Source: Pseudofabraea citricarpa
Lineage: Eukaryota; Ascomycota; Leotiomycetes; Helotiales; Dermateaceae
Reading direction: 5' to 3'
DNA length: 64,000 nt
Assembly: GCA_029641185.1 (NCBI GenBank)
Contig: JAPWGK010000007.1
Span: 868,001-932,000 of the forward strand
Shown: positions 23,222 through 33,864 of the stretch, piece by piece
Layout: each line of letters opens with the position of its first letter
Position numbering within the stretch: position 1 is the stretch's first letter
The notes under the pieces: model-generated
What the model was told of the DNA's origin: nothing
Databases searched by the model: none
The model's input: the letters and a program-made list of their open reading frames with translations, nothing else
Position numbers and translations under genes: made by a program

Positions 23222-25107
23222 TAGCCAAAGGTTAATCATCAGAAGACTGTCACACGAAGGTCAGTTGAGCCACAATCTATTCAGGACTGATAATACAAGG
23301 AGGCTACATATTCACCATTGAGCATATAAGCCATGCGAAGTCATTCTTTTTCAGATGAGTTTTAGTGGTTATCATACCGATAAATAACATTCCAAGTCTT
23401 CGCTTTAACCTCTCAGACTATCTTAATATTTTGCAACTCGCAAAACTACAACGGCTTCCTTGACTTCTGCAGCCGTACGAGACTCGCTCGCAGACTTGCA
23501 AGAGTAACTATACAGAGAGCCTTCTCAGGGCTTGGCCTCTGAGAAAATCTTCAAATTGTGGGTTTCTATTCTATAAGATATCAAATTTCTGAGATTCTTG
23601 ATCTACAACGGCTTTCTGTTCTCCATTCCAACTGCTCGCTTAGAGATTACTCGCATGCAGCCTGTTCCCGTTATATAAGGTTTGCGAACTTTTCCTTTCC
23701 GCTCCGAGGATCCCTGCAGTACAGGCTTGGATGCATGGTCTCAGTTCTATTATGGTTCGTCTGAACTTCGGCACTGGTTCATCCCAACCTTCTCCACGAA
23801 AAACCCCATCTCCAAACTGCGATTGAATGAGGCTCATACCTCTTCAAATATTTGCGATGGAAGCTTCCTGAGATGGGAAACGTCCATGTTTTAGCGCTCG
23901 ATATTTAAATATGATGATCTGATCATACCGGCTTTCTAGGTAGAGTTATCGTACCTGGTGGTCTCGCCAAGAACTTAAACCTGGTGAGCACATCTTCGCA
24001 GTAACGCATCGGCGGCCATACCGAGCCATACCAAGGCATCATCTACGAGTAACAGTATCCATTAAAGCGGACGTTATCTGACGTCCCGAGCCGAACTGAT
24101 TTGGCAGCGCCAGCGAACTATTTCCCGGACCCAGTTGCATTTCACAATACAACCCCGATGTGCGGCGACTGTGCCACTACCCTGTGGGCTGTGGCTATGC
24201 AGTATCTTGGCGACGGCGATATATGCTTGCAACGGTCTAATTTTCTCGTCTTGAGATTTCAGAATTGATTTTTCCTCAGCGGACTCATTATTCTCACCTG
24301 TATCTTTCTCGAATTGTACTTTCTGATATGTTGCAGCTTATTTAGTTCGGTGCGGGTTTATCGGAATACTTGACTCCGTAGCTAGAGCGAATAGTTCAAA
24401 AGAGATTGGAACTGCAAATAGAACTAGCTTTGAATCGAGTGAAAGCAGAAAAATCCAGAAGACTCGTATTTAGTTGGAACTGCGACAACACCATGCGGGT
24501 TGATGGGTAGTAGCTGCATATTTAAAAGTACTTGGCGAGAAGATCAGAGGCATTTGGATTTAGAGTTTGATCAGATTAGATTACACCGAGGCTGGATTTA
24601 GGGTGTCGGCCGGGCGAACCGTCCGTCTCTCGTGGTTCTCGAATAATAAGGATTCGAAGGAACTCAAAGCTCTCGCTTGTCTCCGTCAATGCCTTTTGCT
24701 CTTTAGGGGATACCAAGATTTCCTATAGGATCGAACCGTTATAGGATTTGTCGCAGGAACAATTTGCCAATGTTCAAATTTCAAACCATCAGATTTCACA
24801 AGAACATAGGAATGGGAAACAGTCCTTGATGGACTTGAAGTCTTGGACATTGTAACTGATCCACTATATGGATCGAGCCGATATAGGATTTACTGTAGGA
24901 TTAAGCCAAGCTAACTCTTTACCTAATACCTCAGCTACGATTAGCAAATGTTCAATCCACCAAGTTTTTCAAGAGCATAGCCTCTGCATCGTAAGTTGCA
25001 GCCCGATAACCTATAAGTATCTCCATCCCAATCATGCCGTTGCTTCTTCAGCTCCAGCTCCAGCACCAGCTCCCGACATTCTTTACCGGTCCAGAACTAT
25101 CGTCAAT
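23222..25107. other. long intergenic region with repeated segments
   Basis: About 1.9 kb without a supportable gene. It is pyrimidine/purine-skewed in patches and holds short reiterated strings, such as two CTACAACGGCTT copies near 23448 and 23605. Near its right end it holds the two diverged promoter repeats listed separately. Confidence 0.45.
24727..24981 (+). repeat. diverged direct duplication upstream of the royal-jelly/yellow gene
   Basis: The segment at about 24727-24810 (GGATCGAACCG, TATAGGATTTG, CAATGTTCAA, CAAGAACATAG) recurs at about 24868-24981 (GGATCGAGCCG, TATAGGATTTA, AAATGTTCAA, CAAGAGCATAG) with the same order of blocks and one internal insertion. The second copy ends about 125 bp before the ATG at 25108, so it may be a duplicated promoter element. 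Confidence 0.55.
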
Positions 25108-26483
25108 ATGTTCACACTCTTTCTTGCTTTTGCGGCAACTGTAGCTGCTACAGGTTACCCTGCCAATGGCACCTGTCCTTTAGCACCATCGCAGATGCGC
25201 GATAGTCTTACCACTATCGGTATCTGCCCTGGAGACTTGGATGTCATTGGGCCCAACTTAGAAGCTGTATTCGAAGGCGCTCGTGCTCCAACAGGACTCG
25301 CCGTTGACCCAGACCATAATATTTTCCTCACCTACGCCAGGAACAATGAGGCGCAAAACAACACTCTCACCAAAGCCACCGGCTTTACCACCGAGGCTGC
25401 TTGGCCTTCAGAGGAGTGGCAGAACTGCAATGTCGGCCAGAATGCATCAGAATGCTTTGTCAACGTGCAGAACGTGGTTCTCGATTCCATCAACCAGTTC
25501 TGGGTGATTGATTCAGGTGTCCCATTTGGCGCGTATGTACCCCATTGCAGATTCCGAGATGTGACGAAGCTTTTACTGACTTGATTTCAAGTTCCTTCCC
25601 TGTGCCTTTTGGTCCAAAGATTATGTCTTTCAACTACACGACCGGCGAATTGATCCGAACATATATCATCCCCGAGGAGCTGTTCTATGCTAAGCTACAG
25701 CTCAACGATGTCCGTGTCAATAACACGCTCGGTACCAATGGGTATGCTTTCATCACCGATGATACCGCGCTTGGATCCATCACCACCATCGATCTCGACG
25801 ACGGAACCACCATCAGACATCTCTACAACAGCACCTTCACCCGGCCTGATCCTAACTTCACGGGTATGTATAATGGAGAGCCGATTCGCAACTGGAACGG
25901 CACGACTCCATCATTCATGAGTTCTGGAAGCAACGGCATTGCCCTCGCTTCAGGAAATGTCTACTGGGGAGTCAAAGCTTCGCACAGATATTACTTCGTG
26001 TCTCAATCCGCCTTGATCAGCAACTTGAGCGACGAAGAACTTGCACGGGAGATCCAAATCCCAGGAAACCTTCCTTCGGAAACAGCCGGATACACAGCGG
26101 ATGACAGGGGTCGTGTATATACGATGGCTTCAGAGGTTAGTATTTCTTTCTCAAAGGCACTTGAAAAATAATAACTAACCAATTCAAAATAGCACAACGC
26201 CATTCTCTATGTTGATACTCTGCAATCAGAGGTCACAGATGAGATCAACGGTGTTGCTCCAGGTGGTCCTGGTCTCGTACCGACCAACAATTACATCCAC
26301 AAGACACTGGTGCGCAGTGGCTTGGCTCAAGCTGCTGATACCGCCGCAATCTGGGATGGATGGCTATACTTCAACACGGCTCAGCAAGGCTTGTCTCCTA
26401 GCCGGCAATACAAAAACATTGATAGGCGCAGAGGGCCATTCAGAAGTTATAGAACATGGATTGGCAGAGGTCCTGCTGTCTAG
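25108..26483 (+). CDS. secreted major royal jelly protein/yellow-family protein
   Basis: Beta-propeller protein of the MRJP/yellow family, secreted; the biochemical role of fungal members is not established. Three exons: 25108-25532, 25592-26135 and 26193-26483, giving 419 aa. The ATG at 25108 is preferred because it begins a clear signal peptide (MFTLFLAFAATVAATG); the open frame upstream has no signal. Family-like stretches are PTGLAVDPDHNIFLTYARN, SEEWQNC, NQFWVIDSGVPF, KLQLNDVRVN, IALASGNVYWGV, GLAQAADTAAIWDGWLYF and the terminal SPSRQYKNIDRRRGPFRSY. All are as usual for fungal members. Several NxT/S sequons are present. A duplicated block lies just upstream. Confidence 0.85.
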
Positions 26484-27179
26484 CGTGGAGGACGAGGAAA
26501 CTTGTTGCCACAATGAGTCGTGGGAGTTCTACCAACTTGTATACAATTTAGCGTAACGTATATTATTGTTTATTGATTGAAGACAGAATATGACCCGAGA
26601 GACCTTCCACATGTAGCGGCATGTCACAAACAAGCAGAATATTCATGAAGTAAATCTTCCTTCCTCGATACCTGGATAGCTATTTATGAATTCAAAGCAG
26701 TTGAAATCTCAAAACCCACACACTTCAAAAGCATTGAATCTTCTCAGTAAACTGATCTACAGGACTTTGGATAGAGTCGTAAATCATTACGAACTGCTAG
26801 ATTTTGCTCGGTTCATTTTGAAGAACGAATTCCTTGACACAAATAGCCTAGTCTTCCGTTGAAGTTAGTACCTATGCTTTTCTTTTGATGTTTTCCCCAA
26901 ACCGAGCTGCCGGGGGTGAAATGATACCAAAATTCCCAAAGCCAACATTAGCCATGCTACAGATTTGGAAAGTACATTCACAGTAGTATGTAACTCTTTG
27001 GCAATCTTCGCATACCTTGGGTGCGTTGCTTCCAGTGTCGTTCCTGCCATGGATTTTCGAATGAAAGGTCGTAAAGGGAAGGCACACCAAATTAGTGGCA
27101 GATTTTGTTGGGTGACCATATCGATGCGAAACTTCAGAATGATTTCTTCTCTCCTTGGCCTCAGCCGATACTGAGAAAA
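26484..27179. other. intergenic region
   Basis: About 700 bp between the royal-jelly/yellow gene and the orphan gene at 27180. Small open frames on the minus strand have no recognisable features. Nothing supportable was seen. Confidence 0.45.
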
Positions 27180-27962
27180 ATGAGTGTACTTTTCGAATCT
27201 TTTGCGGCCAAGGGCCGTACTTTGTTTGCAGCACTCGAAGAAAGACTCGAAACCAACCCAGTCAACAATGATACTGCAGAGACGCAGTTGGAGGAATGGT
27301 ACGACATTCCAGAAGCGGTTGACCCTGGTCAATCTTGGGCGGGAGAGGACATTTTTCGGTGGGCTCTAGAGGAGCAAGGAGATATCAGTGACTTCAAGAC
27401 GTATCGAGTTATCTCGAAAGATGGAGGGGGTATTCCCTATACCAACTACATAAATGCCAGTACTGGCATCATTGTCTGCGGCGACAATACCACCAAGGAT
27501 GACACCAACCCCTCCCAGAGACAGATTCGTCTCACAGATATCCTCGGTCAGTGTTGGGAACTCGATGCTGTCGAGAAGGGTGCAGCCTTGACAGGGCTGA
27601 AGTTTGTCTGGCGACAGAAAGTTCGCAACGAGGAGTCCAAAGCTGTCGCCCGGGAGGCAACGCATGCAGGCAAGACAAGATTCAGTCCCGATGATGACGG
27701 ATTCTTCGCCATTCTGGGCAGCGACAATGGAAAAGGAGTTGCGAGGCTCCTAACCAACTACTGCAAGACTCTTGGGAGAAAGACAATTGTGGCCATCGAT
27801 GTACTTGAGGATCAAGACCCTTGTCTTTGTTTCTGTCTGGAGGCGAAAGGCGGAGCTGAATCTTCAGCTGCCCCTTCCTCTAGGGCTCAGAAACGAAAGC
27901 AAGCCCGAAGTGCATCTGGACTCGCTCCCAAGAAGAAGGCACACAAGCTTCCCAGCGCGTGA
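27180..27962 (+). CDS. hypothetical protein with basic C-terminal tail
   Basis: A single-exon frame of 260 aa from the ATG at 27180; the frame stays open a little further upstream but without another ATG. I do not recognise the family. The N-terminal half (about 1-110) is acidic and may be globular, with aromatic stretches (QLEEWYDIP, SWAGEDIFRWALEE). The middle contains a hydrophobic ARLLTNYCKTLGRKTIVAIDVL segment. The last 30 residues are Lys/Arg rich (RAQKRKQARS, APKKKAHK), which resembles a bipartite nuclear signal. No signal peptide or membrane helix is visible. Codon use looks like a normal gene. It directly abuts decayed tandem repeats at its 3' side. Confidence 0.55.
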   Translation: MSVLFESFAAKGRTLFAALEERLETNPVNNDTAETQLEEWYDIPEAVDPGQSWAGEDIFRWALEEQGDISDFKTYRVISKDGGGIPYTNYINASTGIIVCGDNTTKDDTNPSQRQIRLTDILGQCWELDAVEKGAALTGLKFVWRQKVRNEESKAVAREATHAGKTRFSPDDDGFFAILGSDNGKGVARLLTNYCKTLGRKTIVAIDVLEDQDPCLCFCLEAKGGAESSAAPSSRAQKRKQARSASGLAPKKKAHKLPSA

Positions 27963-27975
27963 GTTTGTGGCTCGC

Positions 27976-28262
27976 CACCACCACCTGCTTTTCGGATTGT
28001 CCTTTAAGAGGTGCTGCGTACCAACAGCGGTGCGTTTGACATACTGCAGCAGTGCTGCGCGAGTGGCATTTGCTGTGTGGATTCCCTATCTTACGCGGGA
28101 TTTCCACCACCTGCTCATTGGATTGTCCTTTGAGAGGTGCTGCGTACCAACAGAGGTGCGTTTGATCAATTACTTCGGCGGTGCTTCGCGAGGGGCATTC
28201 GCTTTGCTTTGTGGATTTCCCTGTTTTCCGCCGGATTTCCACCACCTACTCCCTTGGAGAGG
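27976..28262 (+). repeat. imperfect ~125-bp tandem repeat, three copies
   Basis: Copies begin at about 27976, 28102 and 28237 with CCACCACCT. The first two share GGATTGTCCTTTRAGAGGTG and CTGCGTACCAACAG, then GGTGCGTTTGA. The third is truncated and more diverged (GGAGAGGTGC, then GGTGGCACGCTTGACC). Copies are separated by similar GTGGATTYCC linkers. No transposon features are seen. Confidence 0.7.
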
Positions 28263-28499
28263 TGCTTGCGTGCTGGGGGTGGCACGCTTGACCAACCCTT
28301 CTAAGAGTTCACCTCGACGCGGTGGAAGGGCCAAGTAGTCGATTCAACACATCGGCGAAACCAACGAACTCATCATGGCTGAAAGAGAAAGCGATATGCG
28401 AGGATCATTTTCTTTCCATGGCTATTCGTTGTTATCTTCATACGCAGAACTAGCTCCAGGCAGATTATCACCAAGCTACGCCTTGCTAGATTCGTTCGT

Positions 28500-28610
28500 T
28501 GTCATCATTCTGGTCGTTGTCACCTTTTCGGTTGTTGTCATCTGTTCGGTCGTTGTCATCTGTTCGGTTATTGTCATCTGTTCGGTTATCGTCATCCTTT
28601 CGATCCTTTC
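28500..28610 (+). repeat. 18-bp minisatellite
   Basis: Four full units of TTCGGTTGTTGTCATCTG or close variants start at 28527, 28545, 28563 and 28581, flanked by partial units. On the minus strand the unit reads in one frame as an Asp/Asn/Arg/Thr hexapeptide (DDNNRT-like), but no intact gene contains it. Confidence 0.75.
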
Positions 28611-28619
28611 GATCGCCTA

Positions 28620-29720
28620 ATCGTTCGTCGTTACCACTCTTACGGCAACCATTCTTGATTCCTTGTGGCTATTATGAGTCCATCTTTATTATACTCATGG
28701 CCACCTACTCATTCGCTGTTTCTACACTTCCGATTATGGTTCTTGTGGTCATTTGCCGTTCTTACTCTTGCGGTTATTATTCTCGACTCCTTGTAGCGAT
28801 TACGGATCCATTTTCACCAGCCTCGTCGTCACCTATTCATTCGTGATATACCACTCTTGCTGTCACTACTCGCGCCCTTTCTACCTTGCGGTTATTATCC
28901 TCGTAGCTATCATAAGCTCGTCTCTATTATCGTCGCCATCACCTATCCATTCGTGGTATACTCTTCTCTTACAATTACTACTCTCGCTCTTTCCACCTTG
29001 TGGTTATTGTCCTTATAGCTATCATAAGCTCATGTCGCCGTCGTCACCTATCTATTCGTAGTATACTACTCTCGCAGTTACTACTCTTATCATCACCTAT
29101 CCATTCGTGGTGTACTCTTCTCGCTGTTATTACTCTCGCCTTATTACCTTAAGGTTATTATCCCCAAAGCTATTACAAGCTCGTCTTTATCATCCTCGTC
29201 GTCACCTTTCCATTCGTGGTATACTACTACTCTCACAATAGCTACTCTCGTCGTCGCCTCTTATTCGTGGTTTACTACTTTGGCGGTATTATCCATAATT
29301 TCCTATGGTCAACATGAGTCTGTCATCATCATTCTCACGGCAACCTATTCATTTGTCGTTACAATCCTCGCCATTACAATCCTCATCGTCGCTTTTTACT
29401 CGTCGGTACTACTCTTGCGATTATTATTCTCGATTCTTTATGGCTATTGCAAATCCTGGTCTTTATTATCCTCAGGGTTGCCATTATCATAGCCACTATC
29501 CGTTCATAGCTGTTATCTCTACGACTACCTATTCGTTTGTCGTTATTATCCTCGTCTTCACTGCTTTTCATGTTGTTGGATTCGCAGTAATAATTCTTGT
29601 TATCACTTCTTCATGGTTACATTCGGTCAATCGTCATTATCCTTCCTGGTTTTTATCATCGTCGTCACCATCCTCGCAGCCAATTTTGAGAAGATTTCCT
29701 CTTCAAATTCAGAAATTTGT
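28620..29720 (+). repeat. degenerate ~50/105-bp tandem array, pyrimidine-rich strand
   Basis: A loose unit built around CACCTATYCATTCGTGGTA recurs near 28700, 28829, 28939, 29044, 29093, 29200, 29250, 29339 and 29522. The cores are interspersed with TTGCGGTTATTATYCTCG and AGCTATNATAAGCTC blocks. Spacing is near 50 bp or multiples of it. Every frame holds stops. The minus strand is rich in Asp/Glu/Asn codons interrupted by stops, so it could be the remains of a repeat-protein gene or a noncoding minisatellite. Confidence 0.6.
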
Positions 29721-31396
29721 GCAGGACGACAAGTCTCTCTGATTTTCATGTAACTCGTAAGATGAGTTCTCTCCAGTTACCAATTTCTGCACTGAACGCC
29801 ATGGCCTACCTGCATAAATTGGACTATGCCGCTCACTTGCACATACATACAACTCGCGGGAATTATATGGGCATGGGTTTGGTGTCACTCAATTACTGGT
29901 CGCCATTACACCCTCAGAGGTCTAAGAGAGTAGTACAATACCCAGCTCGTAAGGCAACCCAGCAAGCCATGCATACTTACTTGCCATACTTCGAAGACTC
30001 ACTCACCTGTCAGCCTACAACCAGCCCGACAATCAATGCATACTTTTTCTACACAAGATCCTTCTTCGACAATAATCAGACAAGATAAAAGCCCTTGTGC
30101 TATGCTACAATAAGGATAATCAACAATTTCCTTATTCTGTGCCCGAGTTTGTCTAGGGTTAGCAGTATTGTACGCACTCAGACGAAGGCACAACTTCCTC
30201 TGTCTGAGCATATACGCTTCTTAGTGTTTTCCCTCACTCACCTCGCCGCATATACAATCGCAGGTTGAGATCTTTACAAAATTCTTACTCACATAAATCA
30301 TGGCCGCCTGAAACACTCTAGGTTAATTCGCCTTCGACTACTTGTTAGATGATATGTCTCTATCGACTCGCTCGTCTGCAAGCACATTGCTTCACGAGTT
30401 CGCGTTTTCTCTGTTGTTTTCTGATTCCGTTTGGCATTTTTTAGGACATGGTGTTCATCTACTTGAAGCCCAATCTGGAATGTCCCAAATCGACCCCCAT
30501 CGATTAACGCAAATTGGATAGCTTGAAAAACTAGAAGGATACCGCTATGCAAGGAGAGAATATGGGGGTTGAGATGGATTTGAAGGGTTTGAGATGGATT
30601 AGATGATCTGGGATAAAAGAAGGAAAGGACTGGATGGGTACTCAGATAACCAAAGATTGAGATTTGAGAAGATCAAACTCAGAGAAGGCGATGGAGAGCA
30701 AGAGATAGTTCTAAGTCCGAAGACCTGGAGTTCAAGGCTTGGATGAGAGCACAGAATAATAATACATAAATTTGGCATTTCAGTTTATCGTTTGGACAGA
30801 GTAGAGATAATGGTATACATACGATTCTGATTATATAATCTTCCTAGACGATTGAGGACTATATTAATGGCCATTCGCGACCACAATGGCATTTAACTTT
30901 TCTTGCCACTAGAAATTATTTTTGCCTTGGTCGGATTCTTTGGGCAATGCCAAGATCCATTTATCGCCTGCTTTCTCTGGAAGCTCGATGGCCGTGCTAA
31001 ACTCTACCAGATCTTTGTAGTTGTTTCGTTTATAAAGGCTTTCTACCCATTTTCGGACTACTTCCCGATGTCGGAATGGTCCGAATCGAGCGAGTGAGCG
31101 TTCAGATACACTCTCTGGAAATGGTTCTTGCTACTCTTCAAATGATCAATTCGGGCCTTGCAAAGCCAGAAGAACTGGGATTTCTTCGTTGATTGCTCTG
31201 ATTGGCAGTTTCAATTAAGCTCCAGCTAGTTGGTAGCCGCTACACTAGTGCCGAACTTCTGGCTTAAAGTCTCATACCGCTAACGAACATCTTTTAATTT
31301 ATAACCCAAACCCCGTCGTCTTATTTTCTTCATCACACAACAACTCGTCAAATCATCACCAGTCTTCATCATCATCATCATCATCAGATCGAAACA
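29721..31396. other. intergenic region
   Basis: About 1.7 kb between the decayed repeats and the gene at 31397. A 123-codon open frame at 29717-30088 has no recognisable features and was not accepted. A short (CAT)n microsatellite at about 31366-31386 lies directly before the next start codon. Confidence 0.45.
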
Positions 31397-32446
31397 ATGG
31401 CCAGCTTTCAGAGCGCGCAGACAAATGAGAACAACCCACCGCAGCAAAATGGCAAGGCTGTCAAAAGTCTACTCAGCAATGCTCAAATAATTTGCCACTT
31501 CCGAACACTTAGGGAGGGTGCCTTTAATTCTAACAATATGTATCTCTTTCAAACCCGTCCTCTCAGCCTAAGCGCAGAACTTCCACTTCCATCTCTCCCG
31601 GATAAGATCCAGACATTCAAGGCACTCAGCACCGAGCATCTTCAGGACTTCTGCAACAAGGCAACCACTATCTACTGCACGCATGATTATATGCAGCAAT
31701 CGACAATACGCACCGGACGAGCATATGACGACATGTACAAGTACATCCTCGACAAATGGTCGCATGGCGACATCCACACAACTGACATCGAGTTTTCACG
31801 CTTCTTCGGCAAATTGGTAGAAGTGGAGAATGCTCCAAAGACACAGGAGATCATTCCACTACATGGGGCACTATGCGCTGCTTCTGATGCATCTAGAAAG
31901 CAAGGCTTTACCAAGAAAGTAGGCGGCACATTCTTCAAGAGCAATTGCCAAGTCGAATTCTACAACATCAAGCCTTTGTGTCGCGCACTCATCATCATCA
32001 TCGAGCACCGATTTGGAGATGGCAAATCTCAGTTCGATAATCAGATGGTTCGCCTAGTTCGCACTGGAGTCACCGAAGGACTGAGTCAACCTATCACGTT
32101 CGATAACATATCCTGCCAAGAAGAAGTCAATGAGGACGAAGTCATCGTGACGCTACCGGAAGCCATGAAATTCATCATGGATTTGGATAAGAGGGAGGAG
32201 GCACTCAGAGAACCGAGAGACATGAGTATACTTGATGAAAACCTGGAAAGCCCAGAGCTGCAGATTAAAAAGTACTTCAGCAACTCAAAGAGATTGTGGA
32301 CGGGAGGAAAACCACCTGGTGGACCTCCAACAACTTGGTGGGCGGAAGGAAAGAGGAGACAGAAATTGGACGAAACAAACGAGAAACTAAGCAATATTGG
32401 CAGAGATGTATTGCACCTAGAGGAGCTTTCATTAAATGAGGGATAA
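31397..32446 (+). CDS. hypothetical protein, single exon
   Basis: An uninterrupted 349-codon frame with an ATG shortly after a CAT-repeat leader. I do not recognise a family. The N-terminus (about 1-25) is Asn/Gln rich and disordered. Residues of about 30-260 look globular, with mixed hydrophobic and aromatic content (QQSTIRTGRAYDDMYKYIL, FFKSNCQVEFYNIKPLCRAL). The C-terminal part carries a Gly/Pro loop (GGKPPGGPPTTWW) and a charged helical end. Four or more cysteines are scattered without a zinc pattern. There is no signal peptide or membrane segment. Codon use is gene-like. It stands alone, about 1.4 kb from RPB1, tail-to-tail with it. Confidence 0.65.
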   Translation: MASFQSAQTNENNPPQQNGKAVKSLLSNAQIICHFRTLREGAFNSNNMYLFQTRPLSLSAELPLPSLPDKIQTFKALSTEHLQDFCNKATTIYCTHDYMQQSTIRTGRAYDDMYKYILDKWSHGDIHTTDIEFSRFFGKLVEVENAPKTQEIIPLHGALCAASDASRKQGFTKKVGGTFFKSNCQVEFYNIKPLCRALIIIIEHRFGDGKSQFDNQMVRLVRTGVTEGLSQPITFDNISCQEEVNEDEVIVTLPEAMKFIMDLDKREEALREPRDMSILDENLESPELQIKKYFSNSKRLWTGGKPPGGPPTTWWAEGKRRQKLDETNEKLSNIGRDVLHLEELSLNEG

Positions 32447-33864
32447 AGTTAGGCATGGTGGTACAGAGTGAGGATTGAGTGCTAGCAACATGAAAAGTGG
32501 CATTTTTGACAAGGAAAATCAATCAATCGGGGTAATCGCAGGTATTCACGATCCAGACTCATCACCACTCGAAGGATTTTGGCTGAAGAAAGCTCCCAAA
32601 TAGGCTTAGGGGTATTTGGAACAGGGTGCCAGGAACAGGTTACGACGAGCTTTCAAGTGAACATGGAGGTTGCAGGAGCAGAGTGGCAGGGCCAGGAAGA
32701 AGTGTCTGTCATTCATGACAAAGAGAGGAACATATCACCAAGGAAGTCGCAGTTTTTCAAGTCGAAGAGAAGTACAAGACTTCTCTGGCGTCAAATTTGT
32801 TCCAGTACGCAAGACCAGATTCAGAGGTCGCACCCCTAGAAAAGAACAAAATAGACATCCTTCTACCTATGAATGAGACCAACTTCTTTTGTCATATCAT
32901 GTTCAAGTGCTTTCGTACTCAAAGAAGAATAACTTCTTCCCATGACCAACAGACCCATTGATAAGAACCCCACATCCCACCACAGCCAGGCACGTAGGTA
33001 CCTATCGAGGCGAGTTCTTTCTTTCCAGCAAGCAAGAATGCGTATGCCATCGTGATCCAGTCTTCCTCCAGAATGAGGGTTTCCCCTGCCCACTCCTGTA
33101 ATCTGACCTCTTGATTCTGTAAACGTCTCCCGTAGCAAGACAATATCTTCCTTTCTTCGATGCATCGCAAGATTAGATGCTGTTCGCTCGCTTGTCATGA
33201 TCACCAGCACTCGCTAGAAATAGGGGCAGGGTGACCAAGCACCCAGGCGCCAGATATATTGATGGTCAATGCTCACGAGCTGAATCTCGAGGTGCTGTCA
33301 CAGTCTAGAATAATCACTTGTACACAGTTGAAATAGTTCATTGATCTCATACATTTGGGTTGAATTTATTACGCTGTGTAATTGTCGCTGCTCTCACTAC
33401 CACCTACCACTCTTATTTTTATCCCGCCGCTCGATCTGATCTGTGAGCTCATCATCTCCTCGTCTCTCATATGCAAGAAACCAATTGTCAGCCCTGACAC
33501 AATTTGGTGGCTGAAAGTATAAGATCTAGCAGTAAGCACTTTCTCACTCTTTTTATTGAGAACAATGCTACCGGAACGCCTTGTAGAAATCAAATGCCGA
33601 AAATTACTGTGCTATTAATAAACACGCAGACCCAAACTCCCGCCATATGCTTGGAATCTTTTTTTGAAGTATTGTTGATACATTGAACGAAAATTTTAGA
33701 CGCTCAGCCACGTGGGGAGGTTGGAGAAAACTGTGGAGAGGTCGGGGAACTAGAAAAAAGGTTAGAGATGCCACAAGAAACTGAGGGATTGACTTGCTAT
33801 GAAGGGCTTGTAGGAGAACTGATACTGGTTAGTGGACATGTTACTCAAAGAGGAGGTGGACGTA
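32447..33864. other. intergenic region
   Basis: About 1.4 kb between two convergent genes. Small open frames show no domain. The terminal portion next to RPB1 should hold its 3' untranslated region. Nothing else was seen. Confidence 0.45.

Noticed and set aside
24720..24760. tRNA-like GGATCGAACCG string
   Set aside because: No acceptor stem, D-arm or anticodon arm can be folded around it; it is part of the promoter duplication.
27772..28338. 188-codon plus-strand frame over the repeats
   Set aside because: It overlaps the orphan gene in another frame and then runs through the three-copy tandem repeat; no domain and no codon bias.
28375..29742. Several hydrophobic Val/Ile/Ser-rich frames looking like membrane proteins
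   Set aside because: They are artefacts of the pyrimidine-rich tandem repeats; each is short and broken, and translation reflects the repeat unit.
29717..30088. 123-codon plus-strand frame
   Set aside because: No motif, no supporting context, begins inside the decayed repeat region; treated as chance.
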